From contig NZ_RAPO01000001.1 in assembly GCF_003610195.1 (NCBI RefSeq), positions 682,001-746,000 of the forward strand: 64,000 bases of DNA, written 5' to 3'. How positions within the stretch are numbered: the first letter of the stretch is position 1; each line of letters opens with the position of its first letter. Shown here in pieces: positions 8,384 through 17,341 of this stretch. Below the pieces are notes generated by a model. The model was not told the origin of the DNA. It searched no databases and saw only the letters and a list, made by a program, of their open reading frames with translations. The DNA is from Halopiger aswanensis (GTDB taxonomy: Archaea > Halobacteriota > Halobacteria > Halobacteriales > Natrialbaceae). Position numbers and translations under genes: made by a program.

Positions 8384-9556
8384 ATGAGACCTGGTCACGT
8401 CGATACGTCGGAGCGGCCGTTCGTTCTCATCTGGGAGGTCACCCAGGCCTGCGCGCTCGCCTGCGACCACTGCCGGGCCGACGCACAGGAGAAACGCCAC
8501 CCCGACGAACTCTCGACGGCCGAAGGCAAGCGCCTGCTCGAGGACGCCGCCGAGTTCGGCGAGGGGCAGTTAGTCGTCCTCTCGGGCGGCGATCCGCTCG
8601 TCCGGGACGACATCGAGGAGTTGGTCGACTACGGCACCGACCTCGGCCTCCGGATGACGATCACGCCGAGCGGGACCCACTCGCTGACCGCCGACCGGAT
8701 CGAGGCGCTGGCCGACGCCGGCCTCAAGCGGATGGCCGTGAGTTTCGACGGCGCGTCGGCCGGAACCCACGACGAGTTCCGCGGCGAAGACGGCAGCTTC
8801 GAAGAAACCGTCCGCGCCGTCGAGGACGCCCGCGCGGCCGGCCTCCCGGTGCAGGTCAACACGACCGTCTGTCGCCAGACCGTCGGCGAACTCCCCGAAA
8901 TCAGGGATCTACTGCGCGACCTCGGCGCAGTCTTGTGGAGCGTCTTCTTCCTCGTCCCCGTCGGCCGCGGCCGCGTGCTCGAGCCGATCGATCCCGACGA
9001 GGCCGACGCGGTGATGGGCTGGTTGAACGACGTCAGCGACGAGGAGCCGTTCGGCGTCAAGACGACCGAGGCGCCCCAGTACCGGCGGGTCGCGATGCAG
9101 CGAGCGACCGACGGCTCGAGCGGCGGCGGTCGACCCGGCCCCGGTTCAGGTACCGGTCCCGGTCCCGGCGGTCCCAAATCCGACGACGGCGACGGCATCG
9201 GCCGCCGAACCGGCATCATCGCCGGCGACGGCTTCGCGTTCGTGAGCCACACCGGCGAGGTCTTCCCCTCCGGCTTCCTGCCGGAATCCGCCGGTAACGT
9301 CCGCGACGAACCGCTGCCCGACGTCTACCGCGACTCGGCGCTGTTCCAATCGCTACGCGATCGCGACAATCTCGAGGGGAAGTGCGGTTCCTGTCCGTAT
9401 CGCCACGTCTGCGGCGGGAGCCGCTCGCGGGCCTACGCCCACACCGGAAATCCGCTGGCCAGCGATCCGCTCTGTCCCTACGTTCCCGACGCGTACGACG
9501 GCCCGCTGCCGTGGGAGGACGCGTCGACGCTCGAACGGCAGGCCTCGGGCGACTGA
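8384..9556 (+). CDS. Radical SAM/SPASM enzyme (TIGR04053-like)
   Basis: This 390-residue enzyme should bind a [4Fe-4S] cluster through C23-x3-C27-x2-C30 (CALACDHC) and cleave S-adenosylmethionine. LSGGDPLVRDD is the GGE-like SAM motif. The C-terminal SPASM region has C334, C337, C343 and C364 (CGSCPYRHVCGG...CPYVP), which usually ligate auxiliary clusters. The family resembles PqqE and heme-biosynthesis relatives (AhbC/AhbD), so peptide or tetrapyrrole substrates both fit. The divergent Htur_1727-type gene and upstream CGCGG gene favour peptide modification. Residues 241-272 are a Gly/Pro-rich insertion (GSSGGGRPGPGSGTG and on) between the TIM-barrel and SPASM parts, likely a flexible linker. 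Confidence 0.88.
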   Translation: MRPGHVDTSERPFVLIWEVTQACALACDHCRADAQEKRHPDELSTAEGKRLLEDAAEFGEGQLVVLSGGDPLVRDDIEELVDYGTDLGLRMTITPSGTHSLTADRIEALADAGLKRMAVSFDGASAGTHDEFRGEDGSFEETVRAVEDARAAGLPVQVNTTVCRQTVGELPEIRDLLRDLGAVLWSVFFLVPVGRGRVLEPIDPDEADAVMGWLNDVSDEEPFGVKTTEAPQYRRVAMQRATDGSSGGGRPGPGSGTGPGPGGPKSDDGDGIGRRTGIIAGDGFAFVSHTGEVFPSGFLPESAGNVRDEPLPDVYRDSALFQSLRDRDNLEGKCGSCPYRHVCGGSRSRAYAHTGNPLASDPLCPYVPDAYDGPLPWEDASTLERQASGD

Positions 9557-10002
9557 CCGCACACTCAGTTCGCCGGGCTCGAGACCGAGCGGACGGCCGG
9601 CTACGTAAACGATCGGTGTCGGGACAAAAGATCGAACGTGAACCGCGGGGTCGGCCCGGACTGACTGAACAACCACCGGTGACGGGTCTCGAGCCCGTCG
9701 ATCGCAGAGTTGGGCCGACCGGCGGAAGACGATGGCTCTAGAGTGGAGTCGGCACATCGACGCACCGACCGCACGATCGAACCGATCGGTACGTGGCTTC
9801 CGACCGTGCACGCGATATCGGTATGGGTCAAAGACGGAGCCAGCACCACGTGCAGACGAGTCCGGACGCCGTCGACCGCTCGCAGGGGTAGGTCGTCGAT
9901 ATCGCGTGCACCTCCGTCTTCCGAACGAAGCAAGTTCAGCGTTCAGCCGAACACGTTCCGGCTGGCGTCTGCCACGAATGCAGACTCCGGGAGCGACCGA
10001 CG
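9557..10002. other. Intergenic stretch between rSAM and pccA
   Basis: There is no credible gene here; open frames on both strands are Arg/Ser-rich and lack domains. A perfect hairpin (GACGGG, TCTCGAG loop, CCCGTC at 9681-9699) is the only structure I noticed. Both flanking genes end here, so transcription termination is the likely role, though no long T tract follows. Confidence 0.4.
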
Positions 10003-11838
10003 CTACTCGAGGACGACCAGCGTATCGCCCATGTCGACGCTCTGGTCCTCTTCGACCGGGATTTCGACGACCGTCCCGCCCTTGGAGGCGACGATGTCGT
10101 TTTCCATCTTCATCGCCTCGAGGACGACCAGCACGTCGCCGGCCGCGACCTCGTCACCCTCCTCGACCTCGATGTCGAGGATCGTCCCCTGCATCTCGGC
10201 GTCGACGGTTTCGCCCTCGCCGGCGACCTCGGCGCCGCCGCCGCTGGACCCGCCGGCCGGCTGCGGGGGCTGGCCCTGGCCGCCGCCGGCCTCGACGTCG
10301 CCGGTCGGAATCGCCGGCGCGCCGTGCTCCTCGAGTTCGACCTCGAAGCGCTTGCCGTTGACCTCGACGGTGAACTCGCGCTCGACGGACTCCTCGTCCT
10401 CGCCGTCACCGCCGTCGCCGGTGTCGCCGCCCCACTGCTGTTGGGCTTCCTCGATTCGCTCCGGATCCATCTCCTCGTCGAGATACTTCGTCGTGTGCGT
10501 ACTGGCGACGAACTCCTCGTCGGTCAGCATCAGCCGGTGGAAGGGGATGATCGTCGGAATGCCCGCGATTTCGTACTCCCGGAGGGCGCGCAGCGAGCGC
10601 TCGATGCACTCGTCGCGGTCCTCGCCCCAGACGACGAGTTTGGCGATCATCGAGTCGTAGTCGGTGACGAGTTCGTCGCCCTGCCGGAGGGCGTCGTCTA
10701 AGCGGACGCCGATGCCGCCCGGCGGATCGTAGGTCTCGAGGGTGCCGCCGGTCGCGGGCGCGAAGTCGTTCGCCGCGTTCTCGGCGTTGATCCGGAACTC
10801 CATCGCGTGGCCGTCGAAAGTGACGTCGTCCTGCTCGAAGTCGATCTCCTCGCCGGCCGCAATCCGAATCTGGCGCTTGACGATGTCGTAGCCCGTGATC
10901 TCCTCGGTGACGGTGTGTTCGACCTGAATCCGGGTGTTGACCTCGAGGAAGTAGAAGTTCGCGTCCGGCCCCAGCGGGCCGTCGCGGCCGGGCTCCTCCT
11001 CGACGAGGAACTCGACGGTACCGGCGTTGGTGTAATCGGCGGCGGCGACCCCGCGGCGGGCGGCCTCGCCGATCTTCTCCCGAAGTTCGTCCGTCAGCGC
11101 GGCAGACGGCCCCTCCTCGATGACCTTCTGGTGGCGGCGCTGCAGCGAACAGTCGCGCTCGCCGAGGTGGCGCACGTTGCCGTGCTCGTCGGCCAGAATC
11201 TGGACCTCGATGTGGCGGGGCTGCTCGAGGTAGCGCTCGAGGTAGACCGAGTCGTTGTCGAAGTAGGCCTCTCCCTCGCGTTTGGCGCTCTCGAGTTGGT
11301 CTTCGACCTCGTCCTCGGAGCGGACGACCTTCATGCCGCGGCCGCCGCCGCCGCCTTCGGCCTTGATGGCGATGGGGTAGCCGTACTCCTCGCCGAACGC
11401 CTTGACCTCCTCGGGGTCGGTGACGGGATCGGTGGTCCCGGGGACGATGGGGACGTCGGCCTCGTCCATGATCGTCCGGGCCTTCGTCTTCTCGCCGAGC
11501 GACTCCATGGCGTCGCTGGAAGGTCCGATCCAGGTGATGCCGTCCGCGTTCTCGACCTTGCGGGCGAACTCGGCGTTCTCCGCGAGGAAGCCGTAGCCGG
11601 GGTGGATCGCGTCGGCGTCGGCCTTGCGCGCGGCCTCGATAACGGCCTCGTGATCGAGGTACGAGTCGGCCGCGCGGGCCGGTCCGACGTTGTACGCTTC
11701 GTCGGCGTAGCGGACGTGTCCGGCGTTCTTGTCCGCCTCCGAGTATATCGCGACCGTCCCAACGTTCAGTTCCTCGCACGCGCGCATGACTCTGACGGCG
11801 ATCTCGCCGCGGTTCGCCACCAGGACCTTCCTGAACAT
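10003..11838 (-). CDS. pccA: Acetyl/propionyl-CoA carboxylase, biotin carboxylase plus biotin carrier subunit
   Basis: This 611-residue subunit carboxylates biotin with ATP and bicarbonate and carries the biotin. The N-terminus [20 protein letters not shown] starts the biotin carboxylase fold. [13 protein letters not shown] is the glycine-rich ATP-grasp loop, and [16 protein letters not shown] with [14 protein letters not shown] are catalytic-site signatures. A linker rich in Gly, Pro and acidic residues (about 465-540) leads to the carrier domain, where the biotinyl lysine sits in [12 protein letters not shown]. It works with PccB and PccX encoded 1.5-3.5 kb away on the same strand. In haloarchaea the complex makes methylmalonyl-CoA or malonyl-CoA, feeding the TCA cycle or, in some species, polymer precursors. 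Confidence 0.93.
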   Translation of the reverse strand: MFRKVLVANRGEIAVRVMRACEELNVGTVAIYSEADKNAGHVRYADEAYNVGPARAADSYLDHEAVIEAARKADADAIHPGYGFLAENAEFARKVENADGITWIGPSSDAMESLGEKTKARTIMDEADVPIVPGTTDPVTDPEEVKAFGEEYGYPIAIKAEGGGGGRGMKVVRSEDEVEDQLESAKREGEAYFDNDSVYLERYLEQPRHIEVQILADEHGNVRHLGERDCSLQRRHQKVIEEGPSAALTDELREKIGEAARRGVAAADYTNAGTVEFLVEEEPGRDGPLGPDANFYFLEVNTRIQVEHTVTEEITGYDIVKRQIRIAAGEEIDFEQDDVTFDGHAMEFRINAENAANDFAPATGGTLETYDPPGGIGVRLDDALRQGDELVTDYDSMIAKLVVWGEDRDECIERSLRALREYEIAGIPTIIPFHRLMLTDEEFVASTHTTKYLDEEMDPERIEEAQQQWGGDTGDGGDGEDEESVEREFTVEVNGKRFEVELEEHGAPAIPTGDVEAGGGQGQPPQPAGGSSGGGAEVAGEGETVDAEMQGTILDIEVEEGDEVAAGDVLVVLEAMKMENDIVASKGGTVVEIPVEEDQSVDMGDTLVVLE

Positions 11839-12080
11839 TTCTGTACAAACAGTTGCGAGGCGACTACCTTACTTTTTCGCAACCGATCGGTTCACTGAGA
11901 CCGTCTCGCACGCAAATGCATCACTCTCGAGGGCCGTCGCTCGAGTGTGGGCCGCGTACTCGGCCCACAACTGAGCACGAATCCGACCGGGCCCGGGCAC
12001 AGACTGGGTCGTGTTCACGCAGTCGTTTCGAAACGAAATCATTACGTCCACGGACTGGAAACAACGGATTGAACGCGGAA

Positions 12081-12122
12081 ACCGACGGTGGCTGTACCGC
12101 GGTTCGACTCCGCGGGTCGGCA
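12081..12122 (+). ncRNA. Mini-tRNA-like element that processes the 5S rRNA 5' end
   Basis: Immediately upstream of the 5S gene is a T-arm and acceptor half-structure: stem CGCGG (12098-12102), loop TTCGACT, stem CCGCG (12110-12114), then acceptor strand GGTCGGC and discriminator A at 12122. The opposite acceptor strand CCGAC (12082-12086) pairs with GTCGG (12116-12120). No D or anticodon arm is present. The 3' end touches base 12123, where 5S begins. In Haloferax volcanii tRNase Z is reported to cut a comparable mini-tRNA to form the 5S 5' end, so the same role is inferred here. Confidence 0.7.
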
Positions 12123-12244
12123 TTGAAGCGGCCACAGCGGCGGGGAAACACCCGTACCCATCCCGAACACGGAAGTTAAGCCCGCCTGCGTTCCGGCAAG
12201 TACTGGAGTGCGCGAGCCTCCGGGAACGTCGGTTCGCCGCTTCA
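12123..12244 (+). rRNA. rrf: 5S ribosomal RNA
   Basis: The 122-base segment has the conserved archaeal 5S features: CCCGTACCCATCCCGAACA, GGAAGTTAAGCCCGCC, AGTACTGGAGTGCGCGAGCC and a closing terminal helix. Helix I is perfect, with GAAGCGGC (12125-12132) pairing to GCCGCTTC (12236-12243). No 16S or 23S sequence lies nearby, so this is an orphan copy outside a full rRNA operon. It must have its own promoter upstream of the mini-tRNA element. I could not identify a clear box A. Open reading frames crossing it on either strand are artefacts. Confidence 0.93.
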
Positions 12245-12486
12245 CTATTCATACGTCATTCCCATACTCACGGACAGAGAGCCCGACGCTTCTCAGGACC
12301 GGCGTTTTCTGTCCTTCGCAAGATCTGTCGGTCGTTAGTCTCGAGCGGCGACTCGCCGCCGTTCTATTACAGTAGTGAGTCTCACTGCGTTACGAGCATG
12401 TTCGGGACAACGGCGATACGGCGACGGCAGCGACGTTCCGGACGGCCGCAGCGGTGCTCGAGAGAGCGACGCCGGAGACACCCGCA

Positions 12487-13275
12487 ATGACTCGAGAGTC
12501 GACACCGATCGCCGACCAGCCGGCACACGAGTTGCTCGCCGCCGTCGGAAAGCGAACGCTCCGTCCCGGTGGCGAGGCGTTGACCCGCGAATTGCTCGGC
12601 ACGCTTTCGATCACGTCCGAAGACGACGTCGTCGAGTTCGCGCCCGGCATCGGAGCGACTGCACGGCTCGCGCTCGCTCGAAACCCGAACTCGTACACGG
12701 GAATCGAACTGGACCGCGAGCGGGCGGCGCGGCTTCGGGAGACACTCGACGGCATCGATCAGCCTGCACCTGAAATCCGCGTCGGAAACGCCGCCGACAC
12801 CGATCTCCCTCGCGAGAGCGCCGACGCTGTCTACGGCGAAGCAATGTTGACGATGCAGCCCGACGGCGGAAAGAGAGCGATCCTCGAGGAAGCGCACCGA
12901 CTGCTGCGACCCGGCGGCCGGTACGGCATCCACGAACTCGCCCTCGCGGACGGCGTCGACGACGAGACGGCGGCTCGGATCCGACGGGAGGCGGCACAGG
13001 TGGCCAACGTCCACCCGCAACCGCTGTCCGAATCCGGCTGGGTCGATCGCCTCGAGTCCGCGGGATTCACCGTGACGTGGCAGGCCGTCAAGCCGATGGC
13101 GCTGCTCGAGCCGCGGCGAGTGCTCGCCGACGAGGGCCTGCTGGGCGCGCTGCGGATCGGATACAATCTACTCCGGAAGCCGCAGGCGCGACAGCGAGCG
13201 CGGTCGCTACGACGGGTTTTCGGGCGGTACGAGGATCAGCTACGGGCGATCGCGTTGGTTGCCGAACGGTCGTAA
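12487..13275 (+). CDS. SAM-dependent class I methyltransferase
   Basis: This 262-residue protein has the Rossmann methyltransferase motifs. VVEFAPGIGATARLAL is motif I, which binds SAM. YTGIELDRERAARL carries the acidic residue that holds the ribose. ADAVYGEAMLTMQ and LRPGGRYGIHEL are motifs IV and V-VI. The C-terminus is basic (RKPQARQRARSLRRVFGRY), which may be a membrane- or nucleic-acid-contacting helix. The substrate cannot be read from sequence; the LLRPGGR pattern is common among small-molecule and quinone methyltransferases. I start at 12487 (MTREST); 11 codons upstream are also open. It converges on pccX with a 49-base gap. Confidence 0.8.
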   Translation: MTRESTPIADQPAHELLAAVGKRTLRPGGEALTRELLGTLSITSEDDVVEFAPGIGATARLALARNPNSYTGIELDRERAARLRETLDGIDQPAPEIRVGNAADTDLPRESADAVYGEAMLTMQPDGGKRAILEEAHRLLRPGGRYGIHELALADGVDDETAARIRREAAQVANVHPQPLSESGWVDRLESAGFTVTWQAVKPMALLEPRRVLADEGLLGALRIGYNLLRKPQARQRARSLRRVFGRYEDQLRAIALVAERS

Positions 13276-13324
13276 GTCGCGATCAGAACGGGGACGCGGG
13301 GACGCGATCGCAGGGGGCAGCGGG

Positions 13325-13693
<369 letters not shown>

Positions 13694-15238
13694 TTACAGC
13701 GGGATGTTGCCGTGTTTCTTGTCCGGGTTCGACTCGCGCTTGGTCTCGAGCATCTCGAGGTCGTCGATCAGCCGCGGCCGGGTCTCGGTGGGGACGATCA
13801 CGTCGTCGAGGAAGCCCTTGTCCGTTGCGGTGTACGGGTTGGCGAACTCCTCGCGGTACTCCTCGATGAGCTCGTCCCGCAGTTCGTCGGGATTCTCGGC
13901 CTCCTCGAGTTCGTCGCGGTAGAGGATGTTGACCGCGCCCTGGGGGCCCATGACGGCGATCTCGGCGGTCGGCCAGGCGTAGTTGACGTCGGCCCCGAGG
14001 TTCTTCGAGGCCATGACGCAGTAGGCGCCGCCGTAGGCCTTCCGGGTGATGACCGTGAGGAGGGGAACGGTCGCCTCGGCGTAGGCGTACAGCAGCTTCG
14101 CGCCGTGGCGGATGATCCCGCGGTGCTCCTGGTCGGTGCCGGGCATGTAGCCGGGAACGTCGACGAAGGTGACGATCGGGATGTTGAAGGAGTCACAGAA
14201 GCGGACGAACCGCGAGCCCTTCATCGAGGAGTCGACGGTCAGCGTCCCGGCGTTGACGCGGGGCTGGTTGGCGACGATGCCGACCGAGCGCCCGTCGAGG
14301 CGGCCGAACCCGACGACCAGTTCCTTCGCGAAGTTCTCCGCGACCTCGAAGAACGAGCCCTCGTCGACGACGGAATCGATGACGTCGATCATGTCGTAGG
14401 GCTTCTGCGGGCTCGGCGGGACGATGTCGTTGAGCTTCTCGTCGCGGCGGTCGGGGTCGTCCCACGGCTCGACGCGGGGCGGGTCCTCGACGTTGTTCTG
14501 CGGAAGATAGGAGAGCAGTCGTTTGATGTCGTCCAAGGCCTGTTCCTCGCTCTCGCAGGCGAACTGGGCGACGCCGGTCTTGCCGGCGTGGGTCATCGCG
14601 CCGCCGAGTTCCTCGTGGGTGACCTCCTCGCCGGTGACGGTCTTGGTGACGCCCGGCCCGGTGATGTACATGTGGCTCGTGTCCTGCACCATGAAGATGA
14701 AGTCCGTAATCGAGGGCGAGTAGACCGCGCCGCCGGCGCAGGGGCCCATGATCCCCGAGATCTGGGGGATGACGCCGCTGGCTTCCTGGTTGCGGCGGAA
14801 GATCTCGGTGAAGCCGGCGAGGCTCTTGACGCCCTCCTGAATGCGGGCGCCGGCGGAGTCGTTGAGGCCGACGACGGGGGCGCCGACTTCCATCGCCATG
14901 TCCATGACCTTGCAGATCTTCTCGGCGAAAACTTCGCCCAGCGAGCCGCCGAAGACCGTGAAATCGTGGGCGAAGACGAAGACGGTGCGGCCGTTGACCT
15001 CACCGTAGCCCGTGACGACGCCGTCGCCGGGGATCTTCCGCTCCTCCATGCCGAACTGGCTCGTCTGGTGGGTTCGGAGCTGGTCGAACTCCGTGAAGGT
15101 GCCCTCGTCGAGGAAGTAGTCGATCCGCTCGCGGGCGGTCATCTTCCCCTTATCGTGTTGCTTCTGGATGCGCTCCTCGCCGCCGCCCAGCTCGGCCTCC
15201 TCGCGGAGCTCCTCGAGTTCGTCGATGCGGTCTTCCAT
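13694..15238 (-). CDS. pccB: Acetyl/propionyl-CoA carboxylase, carboxyltransferase subunit
   Basis: This 514-residue crotonase-fold subunit moves the carboxyl group from biotin to acyl-CoA. Motifs include GKMTARERIDYFLD near the N-terminus, VVGLNDSAGARIQEGVKSLAG (first oxyanion-hole region) and FVDVPGYMPGTDQEHRGIIRHGAKLLYAYAEATVP (second). ITRKAYGGAYCVMASK and AEIAVMGPQGAVNILYRDEL complete the propionyl-CoA carboxylase beta pattern, and it ends DKKHGNIPL as is usual. I chose the ATG at 15236-15238 (MEDRIDELEEL). It leads a pccB-pccX operon, with pccA transcribed separately further along the same strand. A dyad and TATA-like box lie just upstream. Confidence 0.93.
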   Translation of the reverse strand: MEDRIDELEELREEAELGGGEERIQKQHDKGKMTARERIDYFLDEGTFTEFDQLRTHQTSQFGMEERKIPGDGVVTGYGEVNGRTVFVFAHDFTVFGGSLGEVFAEKICKVMDMAMEVGAPVVGLNDSAGARIQEGVKSLAGFTEIFRRNQEASGVIPQISGIMGPCAGGAVYSPSITDFIFMVQDTSHMYITGPGVTKTVTGEEVTHEELGGAMTHAGKTGVAQFACESEEQALDDIKRLLSYLPQNNVEDPPRVEPWDDPDRRDEKLNDIVPPSPQKPYDMIDVIDSVVDEGSFFEVAENFAKELVVGFGRLDGRSVGIVANQPRVNAGTLTVDSSMKGSRFVRFCDSFNIPIVTFVDVPGYMPGTDQEHRGIIRHGAKLLYAYAEATVPLLTVITRKAYGGAYCVMASKNLGADVNYAWPTAEIAVMGPQGAVNILYRDELEEAENPDELRDELIEEYREEFANPYTATDKGFLDDVIVPTETRPRLIDDLEMLETKRESNPDKKHGNIPL

Positions 15239-15264
15239 CGTCACGCTCGAAACACCCCTGTCGG

Positions 15265-15295
15265 TATCATACGCCCTGTTGTGATGACCAACAGG
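15265..15295 (-). promoter_or_regulatory. Putative pccB promoter with dyad operator
   Basis: A perfect inverted repeat, CCTGTTG (15275-15281), TGATGAC, CAACAGG (15289-15295), lies 37-57 bases upstream of the pccB ATG. The minus-strand sequence TATGATA, 27-33 bases before the ATG, is a candidate box A for a leaderless transcript. A dyad just upstream of box A is the usual place for an archaeal activator. The cognate regulator is unknown. Confidence 0.45.
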
Positions 15296-15479
15296 AAAAG
15301 GATTCCGTAACACCTTCACGGTTTATCACTGCTCGAGGTGACCGGTTTCGCAGTCCCGACGGACCGCGTTGATATAAAATATAAATGTAATGTAACCCGA
15401 CCGGTGCGCAATTTTAGCCGCTATACCGGTCGAAATCCGGGCCCAGCAGTCGTCTCTCACTTCGTGAAACCACGAAAAG

Positions 15480-15487
15480 TTATATGA
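15480..15487 (+). promoter_or_regulatory. Box A for the sodium symporter gene
   Basis: TTATATGA begins 30 bases before the ATG at 15510, the position expected for the TATA box of a leaderless haloarchaeal mRNA. A second AT-rich run (GATATAAAATATAAATG, about 15371-15387) lies further upstream and may hold another promoter element. Confidence 0.6.
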
Positions 15488-15509
15488 TGGCTCTTTCAAA
15501 CCAATCGGT

Positions 15510-16862
15510 ATGGCACAACGCGAATCATGGGCAACGAGGGCAGGGTTCATCCTTGCCGCGGTTGGAAGCGCAGTCGGACTGGGGAACATCTGGCGGTTCC
15601 CGTACCAGGTAGGTGAGTACGGCGGGGCCGCGTTCCTCGTCGTCTACTTGCTGTTGATCCTCGGAATCGGATTCCCCGTTATCCTCGTCGAGTTCGTCGT
15701 CGGACGCCACACTGAGCGCAACCCGGTCGGCGCGCTCAAACGTATCGGGACAGGGGTCTGGACGAAAATAGGATGGGTCTTCGTCACGGCCGGATTCATC
15801 ATCCTCTCGTACTACAGCGTCGTCGCCGGCTGGACCGTCCGATACGTCTTGCTCGGACTGCAGGGTCAATACACGGCCGACGGGGCCGCAGAACAGTTCG
15901 TGGGCATCGCGAGCGGCCTCGACGCCGTCGTCTTCCACGCGATTTTCATGGTGGCAGTCATCGCCATCGTCGCGTTCGGTATCGAGCGCGGGATCGAGCT
16001 CTCGGTCAAGGTGATGGTGCCGGCCATCATCGCGCTGCTGGTCGGGCTCGCCATCTACGCGTTCACCCTCGAGGGAGCGGGTGAGGCGTACGCGTACTAC
16101 CTCTCGCCGGACTTCGGCGCGATCGCGTCCAACTGGACGTCGATCCTGCCGGCGGCCGCCGCGCAGGCGTTCTTCACGCTGTCGCTCGGGATGGGCGTGA
16201 TGATCACGTACGCTTCCTACCTCGGTGAGGATCGAAACCTCGCCGAAGACGCCGGGATCATCGCGTTCCTCGACACCGGCATTGCGTTTACCGCCGGCCT
16301 GATCGCGTTCCCGATCCTCTTCACCGCGGGCATCCCCGCCGGCGAATCCGGTCCGGCGCTGATCTTCATCAGCCTCGCGGCGGCGTTCGCCGAGTTGCCG
16401 TTCGGCGGCGTTCTGGGTGCGATCTTCTTCGCCGTGGTCTCGATCGCCGCCCTCTCGAGTGCGATCAGTATCATGGAGGTCGTCACTTCCTACCTGATCG
16501 ACGAACACGGCATCGGGCGGGTTCCGGCGACGGCGATGCTCGGCACCGCAATGTTCGTCGTCGGCGTTCCCGCCGCGCTCGACATCATCTTCATCGACGT
16601 CTACGACCTGTTCGCCAACGGCGTGTTGCTCGTCCTCGGCGGACTCCTCCTCTCGATTTTCATCGGGTGGGTCATTCCGGACCTCGCGCTCGACGAACTC
16701 GGGAAGGGCATCTCGAATATCGGATCGCTGGGCGTCGCGTGGATCTGGCTCCTTCGGATCCCGGTCATCATCGCGCTGGTCGCCGTGGTTGCGCTGAACG
16801 CGTGGGACTACTACGGGTTCCTGACCGGGGACTTCGCCGCGTGGCTCGGCGAAAACCTGTAA
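15510..16862 (+). CDS. Sodium-dependent symporter, NSS (SNF) family
   Basis: This 450-residue protein has 11-12 transmembrane helices and the neurotransmitter:sodium symporter fold (LeuT type). The N-terminus RAGFILAAVGSAVGLGNIWRFPY contains the unwound TM1 that binds Na+ and substrate. Other landmarks are GEYGGAAFLVVYLL, EFVVGRHTERNP, and TM6 AAAAQAFFTLSLGMGVMITYASY. It imports an amino acid or similar solute driven by the sodium gradient, a sensible energy source in brine. The substrate is not predictable. It has its own leaderless promoter and no operon partner. Confidence 0.92.
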   Translation: MAQRESWATRAGFILAAVGSAVGLGNIWRFPYQVGEYGGAAFLVVYLLLILGIGFPVILVEFVVGRHTERNPVGALKRIGTGVWTKIGWVFVTAGFIILSYYSVVAGWTVRYVLLGLQGQYTADGAAEQFVGIASGLDAVVFHAIFMVAVIAIVAFGIERGIELSVKVMVPAIIALLVGLAIYAFTLEGAGEAYAYYLSPDFGAIASNWTSILPAAAAQAFFTLSLGMGVMITYASYLGEDRNLAEDAGIIAFLDTGIAFTAGLIAFPILFTAGIPAGESGPALIFISLAAAFAELPFGGVLGAIFFAVVSIAALSSAISIMEVVTSYLIDEHGIGRVPATAMLGTAMFVVGVPAALDIIFIDVYDLFANGVLLVLGGLLLSIFIGWVIPDLALDELGKGISNIGSLGVAWIWLLRIPVIIALVAVVALNAWDYYGFLTGDFAAWLGENL

Positions 16863-16951
16863 CGTAGCGAGCGAACACACACCGCGTTTTTCGGTTTCAC
16901 GCCGCGACTAGCGACGGCTATCGGCGATTCGACGCTCGAATCGACGCCACG

Positions 16952-17248
16952 TTACTCCTCGGCGTCGATCCGAACGCTCGTCAGTTCGTCCCTGTCGCCG
17001 AGCAGCCGGAAGACGAAGCCGGCGTCGTCCCGTTCGTACTGGAGATCGATCGTCGTCACGTCGGCCGTGATCTGCTCGGTATACGTCCGCTGGCCGTCGC
17101 TCGAGCCAGAGGCCGGCGGCTCGAGGTCGTAATCGTCGTAGGAGACGTACGTCGATACCGCGACCGTGTCATCGGAGTCGTACACGTCGGCGTCGAGCCC
17201 CGGTTCGTCGGTCTCGCGCACCTCGAGCCGATACGTTTCCATAGACAT
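16952..17248 (-). CDS. Small acidic protein, unknown
   Basis: This 98-residue protein is very acidic (DEPGLDADVYDSDDTVAVS, QYERDDAGFVFRLLGDRDEL) and predicted mostly beta. It has no cysteine or signal peptide. I do not recognise a family. Two ATGs lie six bases apart at the start. The gene ends 90 bases from the symporter stop, with the two genes convergent. Its composition is typical of haloarchaeal cytosolic genes. Confidence 0.65.
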   Translation of the reverse strand: MSMETYRLEVRETDEPGLDADVYDSDDTVAVSTYVSYDDYDLEPPASGSSDGQRTYTEQITADVTTIDLQYERDDAGFVFRLLGDRDELTSVRIDAEE

Positions 17249-17341
17249 GAGCGTGGGTTTGCCCGGCCGTGGGATGGTAATTCGGCTTACATGCGCTGGC
17301 CCCGGTCGAACGAGGGCGTCGCGTCTCGAGCCCGTCTTTCC

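Noticed and set aside
12050..12122. Complete tRNA gene upstream of 5S
   Set aside because: Only the T-arm and acceptor are present; no D-arm or anticodon arm fits the preceding 60 bases, so it is a mini-tRNA processing element.
11869..12252. Open frames crossing the 5S gene on both strands
   Set aside because: They translate rRNA and the tRNA-like element, a classic source of false proteins.
13712..15310. 532-residue open frame antisense to pccB
   Set aside because: High GC leaves long antisense frames. The translation is Val/Asp/Gly low-complexity with no motif, and the pccB frame on the other strand is unmistakable.
15525..16880. 451-residue frame antisense to the sodium symporter
   Set aside because: The translation is a charged Asp/Arg/Glu mirror of a membrane protein and has no domain.
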